A DNA stretch of 5,349 bases. Source: Spirochaetaceae bacterium. GTDB lineage: Bacteria > Spirochaetota > Spirochaetia > B11-G9. Positions 1 through 5,349 of this stretch are shown in pieces (the first letter of the stretch is position 1; each line of letters starts with the position of its first letter). Below the pieces are notes generated by a model, which was given only the letters and a program-made list of their open reading frames with translations, was not told where the DNA came from and made no database searches. The position numbers and the translations under genes were made by a program. The stretch spans positions 1 through 5,349 of the forward strand of contig DAOWMA010000181.1 of NCBI GenBank assembly GCA_030643345.1, given 5' to 3'.

Positions 1-215
1 ATATCCTGAAATTTGATTTCAGAATTACAAAGGAATGTACCAATCCCATCTTTTATAGATCCTGTTCCAAGTATCAGATGAAGGTTTGAAGCTCCAAGGT
101 CCAAATCTGCCAGTATTACTTTTTTCCCTGCCTGAGCAAGAGCTATTGCAACATTAGCGGCAAACAGAGATTTCCCTACTCCTCCTTTTCCGCTTGCGAT
201 AGGCAGAACCTGCAT
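1..215 (-). CDS. ParA/MinD-family P-loop ATPase, N-terminal part (runs off the left edge)
   Basis: The minus strand from 215 downwards reads MQVLPIASGKGGVGKSLF and stays open for 71 codons to the window edge. Residues 8-16 (SGKGGVGKS) are the deviant Walker A motif of the ParA/MinD/FlhG class, with the signature lysine K10 and the P-loop lysine K15. Residues 35-46 (LADLDLGASNLH) match the switch-I region, with D37 and D39. The family consists of dimerising ATPases that position chromosomes, septa, flagella or other cargo, usually on a membrane or nucleoid surface. Only the nucleotide-binding start is visible, so the subgroup (MinD, FlhG/FleN, ParA or Mrp-like) cannot be decided. The LADLDLG..NLH wording resembles FlhG-like or uncharacterised MinD-like proteins. 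The start is supported by AGGAG at 226-222, six bases from the ATG. The gene is divergent from the signalling operon at 533. Confidence 0.93.
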   Translation of the reverse strand, partial: MQVLPIASGKGGVGKSLFAANVAIALAQAGKKVILADLDLGASNLHLILGTGSIKDGIGTFLCNSEIKFQD

Positions 216-221
216 TTATAA

Positions 222-226
222 CTCCT
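222..226 (-). promoter_or_regulatory. Ribosome binding site of the ParA/MinD-like gene, formed at a repeat edge
   Basis: On the minus strand AGGAG lies at 226-222, six bases before the ATG at 215-213. Its AGG part is the end of the nearer 42-bp repeat copy (bases 226-224) and its last two bases are unique sequence. The Shine-Dalgarno site is therefore created at the junction between repeat and gene. Confidence 0.75.
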
Positions 227-307
227 AAGGTTGCATTGGCGAGCAGCAAACTTGTTTGCGACCAGCCTAAGGTTGCATTGGCGAGCAGCAAACTTGTTTG
301 CGACCAG
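224..307. repeat. Two exact tandem copies of a 42-bp unit (224-265 and 266-307)
   Basis: The unit begins CCTAAGGTTGCATTGGCGAG and ends GCGACCAG. It occurs at 224-265 and again, with no mismatch, at 266-307. Only CCT (308-310) of a third copy follows. Each unit contains the inverted repeat GCAAAC-TT-GTTTGC, weakly extended by outer GGC/GCC. It can form a small hairpin in either strand, although the 2-base loop is too tight for the whole perfect stem to close. If the minus-strand promoter at 323-352 is real, both copies lie in the 5' leader of the ParA/MinD-like gene and the nearer copy abuts its ribosome binding site. The unit could be a dispersed intergenic repeat, a protein-binding site or an RNA control element. 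The sequence alone does not decide. Confidence 0.95.
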
Positions 308-322
308 CCTCCGATGAAACAT

Positions 323-352
323 ATTGTAAGGGTAAGCTTGCAGAGTGGTCAA
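323..352 (-). promoter_or_regulatory. Predicted sigma-70 promoter for the ParA/MinD-like gene
   Basis: On the minus strand, TTGACC (352-347) is followed after 18 bp by TACAAT (328-323). Each box is one base from consensus. Transcription would begin near 316, giving a leader of about 100 nt that contains both 42-bp repeats. This is a consensus-based prediction. Confidence 0.55.
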
Positions 353-413
353 TAGCAGGTTAGCCTTTTGCGATGTGGTCTATTTTTACGATTGCCTGGC
401 TATTTTGCGCCAG
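346..413. repeat. Degenerate TGG(T)CTATTTT repeats plus a small inverted repeat
   Basis: Three related strings occur in a row: TGGTCAATA (346-354), TGGTCTATTTTT (376-387) and TGGCTATTTT (397-406). The last sits inside the inverted repeat CTGGC (396-400) / GCCAG (409-413) with an 8-base loop. Short, multiply repeated strings of this kind are seen in the terminal regions of some insertion sequences, and from memory the pattern resembles IS21-type ends. No transposase remnant could be read in this region, so an IS scar is only a guess. Confidence 0.35.
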
Positions 414-481
414 TTAGTAGCCCTTTATTAGAGAAGAGCTATTTATAAAATTCAATATGTAACACAGCGCAAAAAGCTGAG

Positions 482-500
482 GTCAAAAGTAATATTTGAC
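482..500. promoter_or_regulatory. Inverted repeat overlapping the -35 box (possible operator)
   Basis: GTCAAA (482-487) and TTTGAC (495-500) form a perfect 6-bp inverted repeat with a 7-bp centre. The right arm coincides with the first five bases of the -35 hexamer of the operon promoter, where a repressor dimer could block RNA polymerase. Part of the symmetry follows from the -35 sequence itself, so chance is possible. Confidence 0.3.
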
Positions 501-523
501 AAGCTGTTAATTGATACTATAAT
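496..523 (+). promoter_or_regulatory. Consensus sigma-70 promoter of the sensor operon
   Basis: TTGACA (496-501) and TATAAT (518-523) are both perfect consensus hexamers separated by 16 bp. Transcription should start about 6-10 bases after 523, at roughly 530-533. The first ATG of the operon is at 533, so the 5' leader would be 0-4 nt. The strength of the boxes suggests fairly high basal expression unless a factor blocks it. Confidence 0.85.
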
Positions 524-532
524 ACACTGATT

Positions 533-1402
533 ATGTTAAATTATTTGCGGCAATTTCGTATAATTCTGATTGTCTGTTTATTTTGTACAATTAATGGAAA
601 TCTTTTCGCTGCCCCTGTGAATTTTGCAGTTCCCTCTTCCGGTGAAGGTCTTAGGCAGCTTCTATTATGGTCCCCCCTTATAGAGTTGCTTGAGGAGGAG
701 ACCGAACTGGATATAAATCTTATTATTGCAAAAAATCATGAAATAATAAGGGAGGAAATGGGGATAAAGAATTATGATTTTGCCCTGATAGATCCATTTT
801 GGTATAAACACTGGCAAAAAAGCGGAGTATGTTTTCCATTTCTCGAAACTTGTTGTATGGAAACACATGGTTTTCGAAATATCCTAATTGTTCATAAAGG
901 TTCGGTCTATAGAACTCTGAAAGATCTTGAGAACAGAAGTATTGCCCTTACAGTTCCATTTGATTCGGCATCTGGATTTTACATTCCCCTTGCAATGATG
1001 TTTGAGCATGATATTGAACCATTTTCATACTTCAAGGCAATAGTTTTTCCGGAAACCTTTGAGAGTGTTCTTAAAGGTATTGCCTATGGGAAGCTTGATT
1101 CCGGTTTTATTACATCAGATTTATTGGATGATTTTGAGAACAACAGGTACAGAGATGAAATACGGGTTATTATAGAATCTGAGGTCCTCCCTTGTCAGGT
1201 TGTAGTTGTACGAAAAGATTTCAATCAGGAACTTCTGTATAGAATAAGAGAAGCAATGATTCATATTGGTAAATCAGAACGGGGAATAGAGATCCTGAAT
1301 CAATTAGGTTTTTCCGGTTTTATGAAACCCGGGGAAGATAAATATAATGTACTAATGAAATATCTAAATATTCTGGAGTTAAATAATGCCGCTCCAGAGT
1401 AA
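533..1402 (+). CDS. PhnD-like periplasmic binding protein, probable co-sensor for the adjacent kinase
   Basis: This 289-residue protein belongs to the PhnD-like substrate-binding family (phosphonate/phosphite/phosphate-type ABC binding proteins). Residues 1-27 are a signal peptide: basic start (R6, R9), hydrophobic core 10-20, and a likely signal peptidase I cut after A26 or A27. No lipobox is visible. Family landmarks are YDFALIDPFWY (81-91), DLENRSIAL (131-139), the SASGFY loop (145-150, equivalent to the STSGY ligand loop), AYGKLDSGFI (184-193) and a C-terminal VVVRKDFNQEL..RIREAM segment (224-242). Length is normal for the family. No ABC permease or ATPase follows. A kinase gene overlaps its end by 17 bp, so I infer that it presents ligand to the kinase rather than feeding a transporter. 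The ligand cannot be read from the sequence; phosphonate is not implied. The ATG at 533 has no Shine-Dalgarno site, and an in-frame TGA at 512-514 excludes a longer form. Confidence 0.88.
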   Translation: MLNYLRQFRIILIVCLFCTINGNLFAAPVNFAVPSSGEGLRQLLLWSPLIELLEEETELDINLIIAKNHEIIREEMGIKNYDFALIDPFWYKHWQKSGVCFPFLETCCMETHGFRNILIVHKGSVYRTLKDLENRSIALTVPFDSASGFYIPLAMMFEHDIEPFSYFKAIVFPETFESVLKGIAYGKLDSGFITSDLLDDFENNRYRDEIRVIIESEVLPCQVVVVRKDFNQELLYRIREAMIHIGKSERGIEILNQLGFSGFMKPGEDKYNVLMKYLNILELNNAAPE

Positions 1403-2762
1403 AATTATTATTTTCTTCGCATTTTTTCTTTCTATTATAGTTTTTCAATGGGCTTTTTTTATAAGTCATGAGGAAAAGGTCTTAAAGGAGGAGATGGCTG
1501 CCAGAGGCAGTGTACTGGTTAAAACCCTTGCAGAACTCAGCAGAGAGCCTCTGTTAAATTTCCAGATATCCAGGCTGGAGATGCAGATTGATTCTTTAAA
1601 AAAAGAAAAAGATGTTTTGTATGCAAGAGTAGTTAATTCAGAATTTCTTGTTCTGGCAGATACCAGACGGGAGCAGGAAGGGTGGATCTATTCAGGTACA
1701 ATAGCTTTGATACCTGAAATTATTTTCGAAGAAAGAATGCTCACAGTAAGGGAGCCGGTAATAATAATGGATAGCATTTACGGAATGGCAGAGATAGTTT
1801 TTTCACTTGATTCTTTTTTGAATAAGATTAACAGGAGCAAAATGCTGTTTATTGTAATTTTTATTTCCGAATTACTTCTGGGAATTGCCTTTGCACTATT
1901 TCTTGAAATACAGGTAATACGTCCCCTTCATAAAATTGCTTCCGGGGTGGAAAAGATTTCTGCAGATTCCATAAACAAAAGTCTCACAGTTCCAGGACTT
2001 CCCTCAATGGAGATACTTAAAGTCAGCAAAGCTATAGATAATATGAGAGATAAATTAAGAAAGAATCAGGACCAGCTGGTGTCCAAGACTCGTCTCGCAA
2101 CCATGGGGAAGATAGGTTTTAACCTGGCCCATGAAATACGTAACCCCCTGGAAGCAATATCCGGTGCAGTGGAGATATTAAGTTCAGGAATAGAAGATAG
2201 TTCTCAGGAATACTCATATCTCGAAATTATCAAAGAAGAAATAAATAACCTTAATGATTACCTTACTGAGTTTCTTGAATTTACAAAATCTGAACCAGGG
2301 CACAGGATAGATATCAGGCCGTCTGAACTTATTCATGACAGCCTTTTACTGCTTGGCCCCCTGTTAAAAAAACACAAAATAGAAGTATCGGACTATTCCG
2401 GTTATTTACAGGGTCTCTGGCATGTTGATCCAAGTCAGATGAAAAGAGTAATTCTAAATATTCTTATAAATAGTATTGAAGCAATTAGTGGCCCTGGCAG
2501 GATTGATATTAGTATTAATTTATATGAAAGTAGTCTTGGACTGACAATAAATGATACCGGATGTGGAATTATTCCTGAAAATATTGATGGAGTTTTTGAT
2601 CCATATTTTTCCACCAAGAAGAACGGTTCAGGTATTGGTCTTGCTCTAAGCAGAAAAATTGTTGAACAGCATGAGGGAAGTATTTCGATTTCAAGTAATG
2701 ATGTTATTACAAATACAACAGGTACTTCTGTTATAATAAAAATACCTATTGTAGAAGGTTAA
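1386..2762 (+). CDS. Membrane sensor histidine kinase (periplasmic loop, HAMP, HisKA, HATPase)
   Basis: The protein has 458 residues. TM1 is about 7-26, a periplasmic sensor loop of roughly 125 residues follows, and TM2 is about 153-173. A HAMP linker (IRPL at 178-181, to about 225) leads into the HisKA helix. The H-box LAHEIRNPL (247-255) carries the phospho-acceptor H249. The ATP-binding domain shows the N-box NILINSIEAI (358-367), G1 DTGCGI (390-395), F-box FDPYFSTK (404-411) and G2 GSGIGLAL (414-421). All catalytic motifs are intact and there is no PAS or receiver domain. The H-box style and the partner gene fit NtrB-type kinases that phosphorylate sigma-54 activators. GGAG at 1375-1378, seven bases before the ATG, lies inside the upstream gene, and the 17-bp overlap implies translational coupling. 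The periplasmic loop is the probable docking site for the PhnD-like protein. Confidence 0.95.
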   Translation: MPLQSKIIIFFAFFLSIIVFQWAFFISHEEKVLKEEMAARGSVLVKTLAELSREPLLNFQISRLEMQIDSLKKEKDVLYARVVNSEFLVLADTRREQEGWIYSGTIALIPEIIFEERMLTVREPVIIMDSIYGMAEIVFSLDSFLNKINRSKMLFIVIFISELLLGIAFALFLEIQVIRPLHKIASGVEKISADSINKSLTVPGLPSMEILKVSKAIDNMRDKLRKNQDQLVSKTRLATMGKIGFNLAHEIRNPLEAISGAVEILSSGIEDSSQEYSYLEIIKEEINNLNDYLTEFLEFTKSEPGHRIDIRPSELIHDSLLLLGPLLKKHKIEVSDYSGYLQGLWHVDPSQMKRVILNILINSIEAISGPGRIDISINLYESSLGLTINDTGCGIIPENIDGVFDPYFSTKKNGSGIGLALSRKIVEQHEGSISISSNDVITNTTGTSVIIKIPIVEG

Positions 2763-2768
2763 TAGAAA

Positions 2769-4073
2769 ATGGATAGAATTTTACTAATTGATGATAAAGA
2801 GAATATACTTCTGGTTTTTAAGGTAATTCTCGAAAAAGAAGGATATTCAGTAAATACCGCCAGTTCGGGGAGAGAAGGGCTTAAGCTGGCAATAAAAACC
2901 AAACCGGATATTATTATCTCTGATATACAGATGAATGATCTTTCAGGAACTGAAATATTTCACCTTTTAAAATCAAGGGGATTTGATATTCCATTTATTT
3001 TTATTACTGCCTATGCTTCTGTGGAGGGAGCTGTCTCTGCAATAAAAGATGGGGCAGTTGACTATCTTACAAAACCTGTGGATCATGATCGTCTAAAAAA
3101 AATTATTGCAAGATTCATTAAAAAGAATCAATTTACCTCAAAGCTCAATAAAACTCTAACCGGATCCTCCGCAATAATGGAAGAGCTCTATGCAAGAATA
3201 AAGACTGTGGCTGCCAGTGGTTCAACAATCCTTATTTCCGGGGAGAGCGGTACTGGGAAAGAGTTGATTGCAAGAGCCATACATGGCCAAAGTTCCAGAA
3301 GGGAAAAGCCGTTTATTCCTGTTAACTGTTCTGCTTTCAGTCTTAGTCTGCTGGAATCGGAACTTTTCGGTTATGAAAAAGGTGCATTCACAGGAGCTGA
3401 CAGGCAGAAAAAAGGTTTCTTTGAGGTAGCACAGGGAGGAACCCTTTTTCTGGATGAAATTTCAGAGCTTGATCCGCTTATTCAGGTTAAATTACTGAGA
3501 ATTCTTCAGGAAAGAATATTTACAAGGGTTGGGGGAACATCATATATAGATCTGGATATAAGATTAATTGCTGCAAGCAATAAAAATCTTGAAGAGGAAG
3601 TTAAAAAGGGAAGCTTTAGGCATGATCTCTACTACAGGCTGAATGTAATTCCAATAAAAGCACCTGCTTTAAGAGATCACAGAGAGGATATTGGAGAGCT
3701 GGTTAGAGTTTTTACTGAAAGAATATGTACAATTGAGCAGATAGATATTCCTGAGATTACTCCTGATTTTCTGAATGCCCTGAAGTCTTATTCCTGGCCG
3801 GGGAATGTTCGTGAATTGGAAAATCTTATAGAGCGGCTGCTAATAATTAATAAACCGCTCAAATTTGAAAAAGAGATGCTTATTAAAGAATCTGAGCTGT
3901 TTCTCCCTGTTTTGAACAAGGATCTTACTGAGAGAGAGAGGATAATAAAGGCACTGATACTCTGCAGAGGAAACAAGACCGAAGGGTCCAAAATTCTTGC
4001 CATGCCCAGGAGGACTCTGTATCATAAAATATCAAAGCTGGGAATCCAGGCAGAGGAGTATATATCTGGGTGA
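2769..4073 (+). CDS. NtrC-type sigma-54-dependent response regulator
   Basis: The protein has 434 residues and three domains. The receiver (1-118) has acidic pocket D8/D9, phospho-acceptor D52, T80 and K102. The AAA+ sigma-54 interaction domain (about 130-355) has Walker A GESGTGKE (158-165), the sigma-54 contact loop GAFTGA (205-210), Walker B GTLFLDE (224-230), arginines in FRHDLYYRL (283-291), and the WPGNVRELEN sensor-II motif (343-352). A Fis-type helix-turn-helix (about 388-426, ending RRTLYHKISKLGI) binds enhancer DNA. No key residue is missing. It starts 6 bp after the kinase stop, with a modest GAAGG site at 2754-2758, so it is the cognate output protein. It should activate sigma-54 promoters elsewhere, as none was found in this window. 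Length and order are standard for the family. Confidence 0.96.
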   Translation: MDRILLIDDKENILLVFKVILEKEGYSVNTASSGREGLKLAIKTKPDIIISDIQMNDLSGTEIFHLLKSRGFDIPFIFITAYASVEGAVSAIKDGAVDYLTKPVDHDRLKKIIARFIKKNQFTSKLNKTLTGSSAIMEELYARIKTVAASGSTILISGESGTGKELIARAIHGQSSRREKPFIPVNCSAFSLSLLESELFGYEKGAFTGADRQKKGFFEVAQGGTLFLDEISELDPLIQVKLLRILQERIFTRVGGTSYIDLDIRLIAASNKNLEEEVKKGSFRHDLYYRLNVIPIKAPALRDHREDIGELVRVFTERICTIEQIDIPEITPDFLNALKSYSWPGNVRELENLIERLLIINKPLKFEKEMLIKESELFLPVLNKDLTERERIIKALILCRGNKTEGSKILAMPRRTLYHKISKLGIQAEEYISG

Positions 4074-4094
4074 GGGGAATCTTCTTCCTCCCAC
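4070..4094 (+). terminator. Imperfect hairpin spanning the operon stop codon
   Basis: GTGAGGGGAA (4070-4079) can pair with TTCCTCCCAC (4085-4094) around the loop TCTTC, with one mismatch and one G-U pair. No T-run follows, so it is not a canonical Rho-independent terminator. It could protect the 3' end of the mRNA or mean nothing. Confidence 0.25.
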
Positions 4095-4125
4095 CACATA
4101 ACGCCCCATTTGAACTGCAAAACCG

Positions 4126-4378
4126 CATGATTGTATCAAGAATAGTCGAGGGAGTTACAGGTTTTATTAAAATATGGCAGAACTGATCATAATCAGAGTT
4201 TTTTATTATCCTCCTCGCTATATAAACCGGACCTTGCAGTAAAGATAAATGTGGAACCTACTCCTGGAGTGCTGTCAACATAAAAACTACCCCCCCCTAT
4301 CAAAGCTACCAACTTGTTGCTGATGGCAAGACAGGATCCACATCAATTTATGGCTTGATAAATTAGAATAAATAGGTT
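4126..4378 (-). pseudogene. Remnant of a hybrid histidine kinase (ATPase-domain end plus receiver-domain end)
   Basis: Read on the minus strand, 4342-4193 gives a 49-residue open stretch. It contains LAISNKLVALIGGGSFY and VDSTPGVGSTFIFTA, a close match to the G2 box and final strands of HATPase_c in hybrid kinases. The G2 box is damaged: CGSCLAIS stands where GGSGLGLAIS is expected. A TGA at 4345-4343 and a possible upstream piece in the same frame (NLFILIYQA, 4378-4352, resembling KLFEPFYQA) show further loss. Downstream in another frame, 4179-4126 encodes CHILIKPVTPSTILDTIM, the conserved lysine-proline turn and last helix of a receiver domain. The normal gap of about 100 residues between these pieces is reduced to about 20 codons. 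I infer a hybrid sensor kinase destroyed by deletions and frameshifts. It cannot encode a working protein and is unrelated to the intact kinase at 1386. Confidence 0.82.
4183..4204 (+). terminator. Weak Rho-independent terminator candidate downstream of the sensor operon
   Basis: CTGAT (4183-4187) and ATCAG (4192-4196) form a 5-bp stem with a CATA loop. A run of six T follows at 4199-4204, two bases after the stem. The stem is short and contains only two G-C pairs. It lies about 110 bp after the regulator stop codon and within the kinase remnant, so it may have arisen by chance. Confidence 0.35.
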
Positions 4379-4418
4379 ATGTAAGATGTTATTACCAAAA
4401 ATCGTTTTGGGTTACTAA

Positions 4419-4424
4419 GAGGAG
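4419..4424 (+). promoter_or_regulatory. Ribosome binding site of the LysE-type exporter
   Basis: GAGGAG at 4419-4424 lies 10 bases before the ATG at 4435, a strong but slightly distant site that fixes the start. No convincing promoter lies upstream. The best candidates are an isolated TAGAAT (4364-4369) and a poor TTGATA-17-TATGTA pair (4355-4383). Confidence 0.7.
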
Positions 4425-4434
4425 CATACAGATT

Positions 4435-5061
4435 ATGAATCTTATATTTGCACTATTAAGTGTGGTGTCGATTTGGAGCATAGCTGTTATTACACCTGGA
4501 CCAAATTTTTTCATTACAGCACAGACAGCGGTTAAGCACTCACGTTTAGCGGGACAATTTATTGTTTTGGGGACTTGCACAGGAACAATTATTTGGTCAA
4601 TTGCCGGATACTTTGGTCTTGCATATCTTTTTATTGTTGCACCCTGGATTTATGCTACCTTAAAAGTAGCAGGGGGCAGCTACATTATTTACCTTGGTAT
4701 TAAAGTTCTGATTAGTTCAAAGAGGACTAGCCCTAATTTGGATATCCAACAGGAAAGCTTTCAAAGCAATTTTATAAACTGGCGAAAGGGCCTGGTAACA
4801 AATCTATCTAATCCTAAAACAGCTATGTTTATTACAAGTTTATTTGCATCAGTTTTACCCAAAGAACCTACATTATTTATGGGTATACTAATTGTAACTT
4901 TAATGGTCATTATATCCTTAATTTGGTATTCATTTGTAGTTTTCATATTCTCGTCTAAAAAAGTCAGTTGCTACTATAATAAGATGCAAAACAGGATAGA
5001 AGGGGTTGCTGGAATTATTTTTGTAGCATTTGGTGCAAAATTAATATTCGATAACAAATAA
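4435..5061 (+). CDS. LysE/RhtB-family amino-acid (or related metabolite) exporter
   Basis: The 208 residues are the usual length for this inner-membrane exporter family, which expels amino acids such as lysine, homoserine or threonine and related small molecules using the proton-motive force. Landmarks are TPGPNFF (20-26) at the end of the first membrane helix, the glycine-rich helix GTCTGTIIW (46-54), LKVAGGSYIIYLGIK (76-90), and KGLVTNLSNPKTAMF (118-132). Further hydrophobic segments lie at about 40-68, 145-172 and 188-205. The substrate cannot be assigned. The gene stands alone on the plus strand between two minus-strand gene remnants, has its own ribosome binding site, and appears intact. 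Its surroundings suggest an acquired or rearranged segment. No clear link to the upstream sensor operon is visible, and no sigma-54 site precedes it. Confidence 0.92.
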   Translation: MNLIFALLSVVSIWSIAVITPGPNFFITAQTAVKHSRLAGQFIVLGTCTGTIIWSIAGYFGLAYLFIVAPWIYATLKVAGGSYIIYLGIKVLISSKRTSPNLDIQQESFQSNFINWRKGLVTNLSNPKTAMFITSLFASVLPKEPTLFMGILIVTLMVIISLIWYSFVVFIFSSKKVSCYYNKMQNRIEGVAGIIFVAFGAKLIFDNK

Positions 5062-5066
5062 TCCGG

Positions 5067-5078
5067 TTATTTAAATAA
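5067..5078. repeat. 12-bp perfect AT-only palindrome after the exporter gene
   Basis: TTATTTAAATAA at 5067-5078 is a perfect palindrome with no G-C pairs and no usable loop. It lies 5 bp after the exporter stop. It is unlikely to act as a terminator, and no other terminator is visible before 5122. Confidence 0.4.
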
Positions 5079-5121
5079 AGTGGGAGAAATCAAGACTTCT
5101 TTTATAAGACAGGGTCCCTTG

Positions 5122-5282
5122 TTATATATTGTTGTGTACCGCCATTTCTGAATTGTTATGTTTTTCAAGGAAAGCAGAAAATCGTTTTTCTATCGGTTTG
5201 TAATAGTTATCTGCCCAACTGGTGAATATCCATTTTCCTCTAATATTCTGATTTTGTTTGATGCTGTATCAATTTCAGTCAT
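5122..5282 (-). pseudogene. Broken C-terminal fragment of a SAM-dependent methyltransferase
   Basis: On the minus strand, 5282-5190 reads MTEIDTASNKIRILEENGYS and PVG, then runs into a short unrelated tail and stops. In another frame 5217-5122 reads WADNYYKPIEKRFSAFLE and KHNNSEMA, then stops. Together they match the C-terminal region of class I methyltransferases, where a segment like EYPEMTxIxxxxxxIxxxGY..(G) is followed by a FxLPExxW..YY.PLEKR stretch. The FxLPExx piece is missing exactly at the frame change (PVG|WADNYY, near 5215-5219), which fits a small deletion that also shifted the frame. Upstream in frame, IKE*CEM (just above 5282) resembles KEEYPEM with a stop codon, so the ATG at 5282 is probably an internal methionine despite GGAG at 5295-5292. 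The SAM-binding half is absent from the window and may lie beyond the right edge. Confidence 0.72.
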
Positions 5283-5349
5283 TTCGCATTACTCCTTTAT
5301 TGATTGTACACAACGTTTATGTAAACCCTATTATGTTATATTTTACTAA

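Noticed and set aside
225..236. Mini-ORF ATG-CAA-CCT-TAG on the minus strand, present in each 42-bp repeat and ending at the ATPase ribosome binding site
   Set aside because: No Shine-Dalgarno site precedes it and three codons are too few to judge. It is probably a by-product of the repeat sequence.
224..307. CRISPR array
   Set aside because: The two copies are contiguous with no spacer between them and there are only two, so this is a tandem duplication.
311..352. Short plus-strand reading MKHIVRVSLQSGQ ending at TAG
   Set aside because: Only 13 codons, no ribosome binding site in a sensible position, and no recognisable similarity.
216..532. Sigma-54 (-24/-12) promoter candidates such as TGGCTATTTTGC near 397-408
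   Set aside because: The GG-to-GC spacing is 3 bases too short. No correctly spaced TGGC..TTGC pair was found in this or the other intergenic regions.
3925..4128. Minus-strand open frame starting MRFCSSNG
   Set aside because: Its ATG is the methionine of the receiver remnant (DTIM) and most of it is antisense to the end of the intact response regulator. It lacks a ribosome binding site.
5158..5349. Plus-strand open frame of 63 codons reaching the right edge
   Set aside because: No ribosome binding site and no recognisable protein. The opposite strand encodes methyltransferase-like peptides over most of the same bases, so this frame is a shadow.

Overview
The window is AT-rich bacterial DNA whose contents point to a Gram-negative-type (diderm) cell: a periplasmic binding protein with a signal peptide, a membrane sensor kinase with a periplasmic loop, and a sigma-54-dependent response regulator. 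The style of the ParA/MinD-like ATPase N-terminus and the low G+C suggest a spirochaete to me, but that is a low-confidence impression.

Layout. Bases 1-215 (minus strand) hold the first 71 codons of a ParA/MinD-family ATPase that runs off the left edge. Bases 216-532 are a divergent intergenic region with a plausible minus-strand promoter (323-352), two exact tandem copies of a 42-bp unit (224-307) lying in the predicted leader of the ATPase gene, a patch of degenerate TGG(T)CTATTTT-like repeats (346-413), and a near-perfect plus-strand sigma-70 promoter (496-523) so close to the next ATG that the message should be leaderless or nearly so. Bases 533-4073 are a compact three-gene operon: a PhnD-like periplasmic binding protein, a two-TM HAMP histidine kinase and an NtrC-type regulator, with a 17-bp overlap and then a 6-bp gap. 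The likely flow is ligand -> binding protein -> kinase periplasmic domain -> regulator -> sigma-54 promoters, none of which is visible in this window. No transporter permease or ATPase accompanies the binding protein, so it looks like a dedicated co-sensor.

Bases 4074-5349 look like a decaying accessory zone. The only intact gene is a LysE/RhtB-type exporter (4435-5061, plus). It is flanked by two minus-strand gene remnants that standard ORF calling misses. One is a hybrid sensor kinase: the end of its ATPase domain and the last strand/helix of a receiver domain survive in different frames (4126-4378). The other is the C-terminal part of a SAM-dependent methyltransferase broken by a deletion/frameshift (5122-5282). 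The plus-strand ORF that could be drawn from 5158 to the right edge is antisense to this remnant and probably not a gene.
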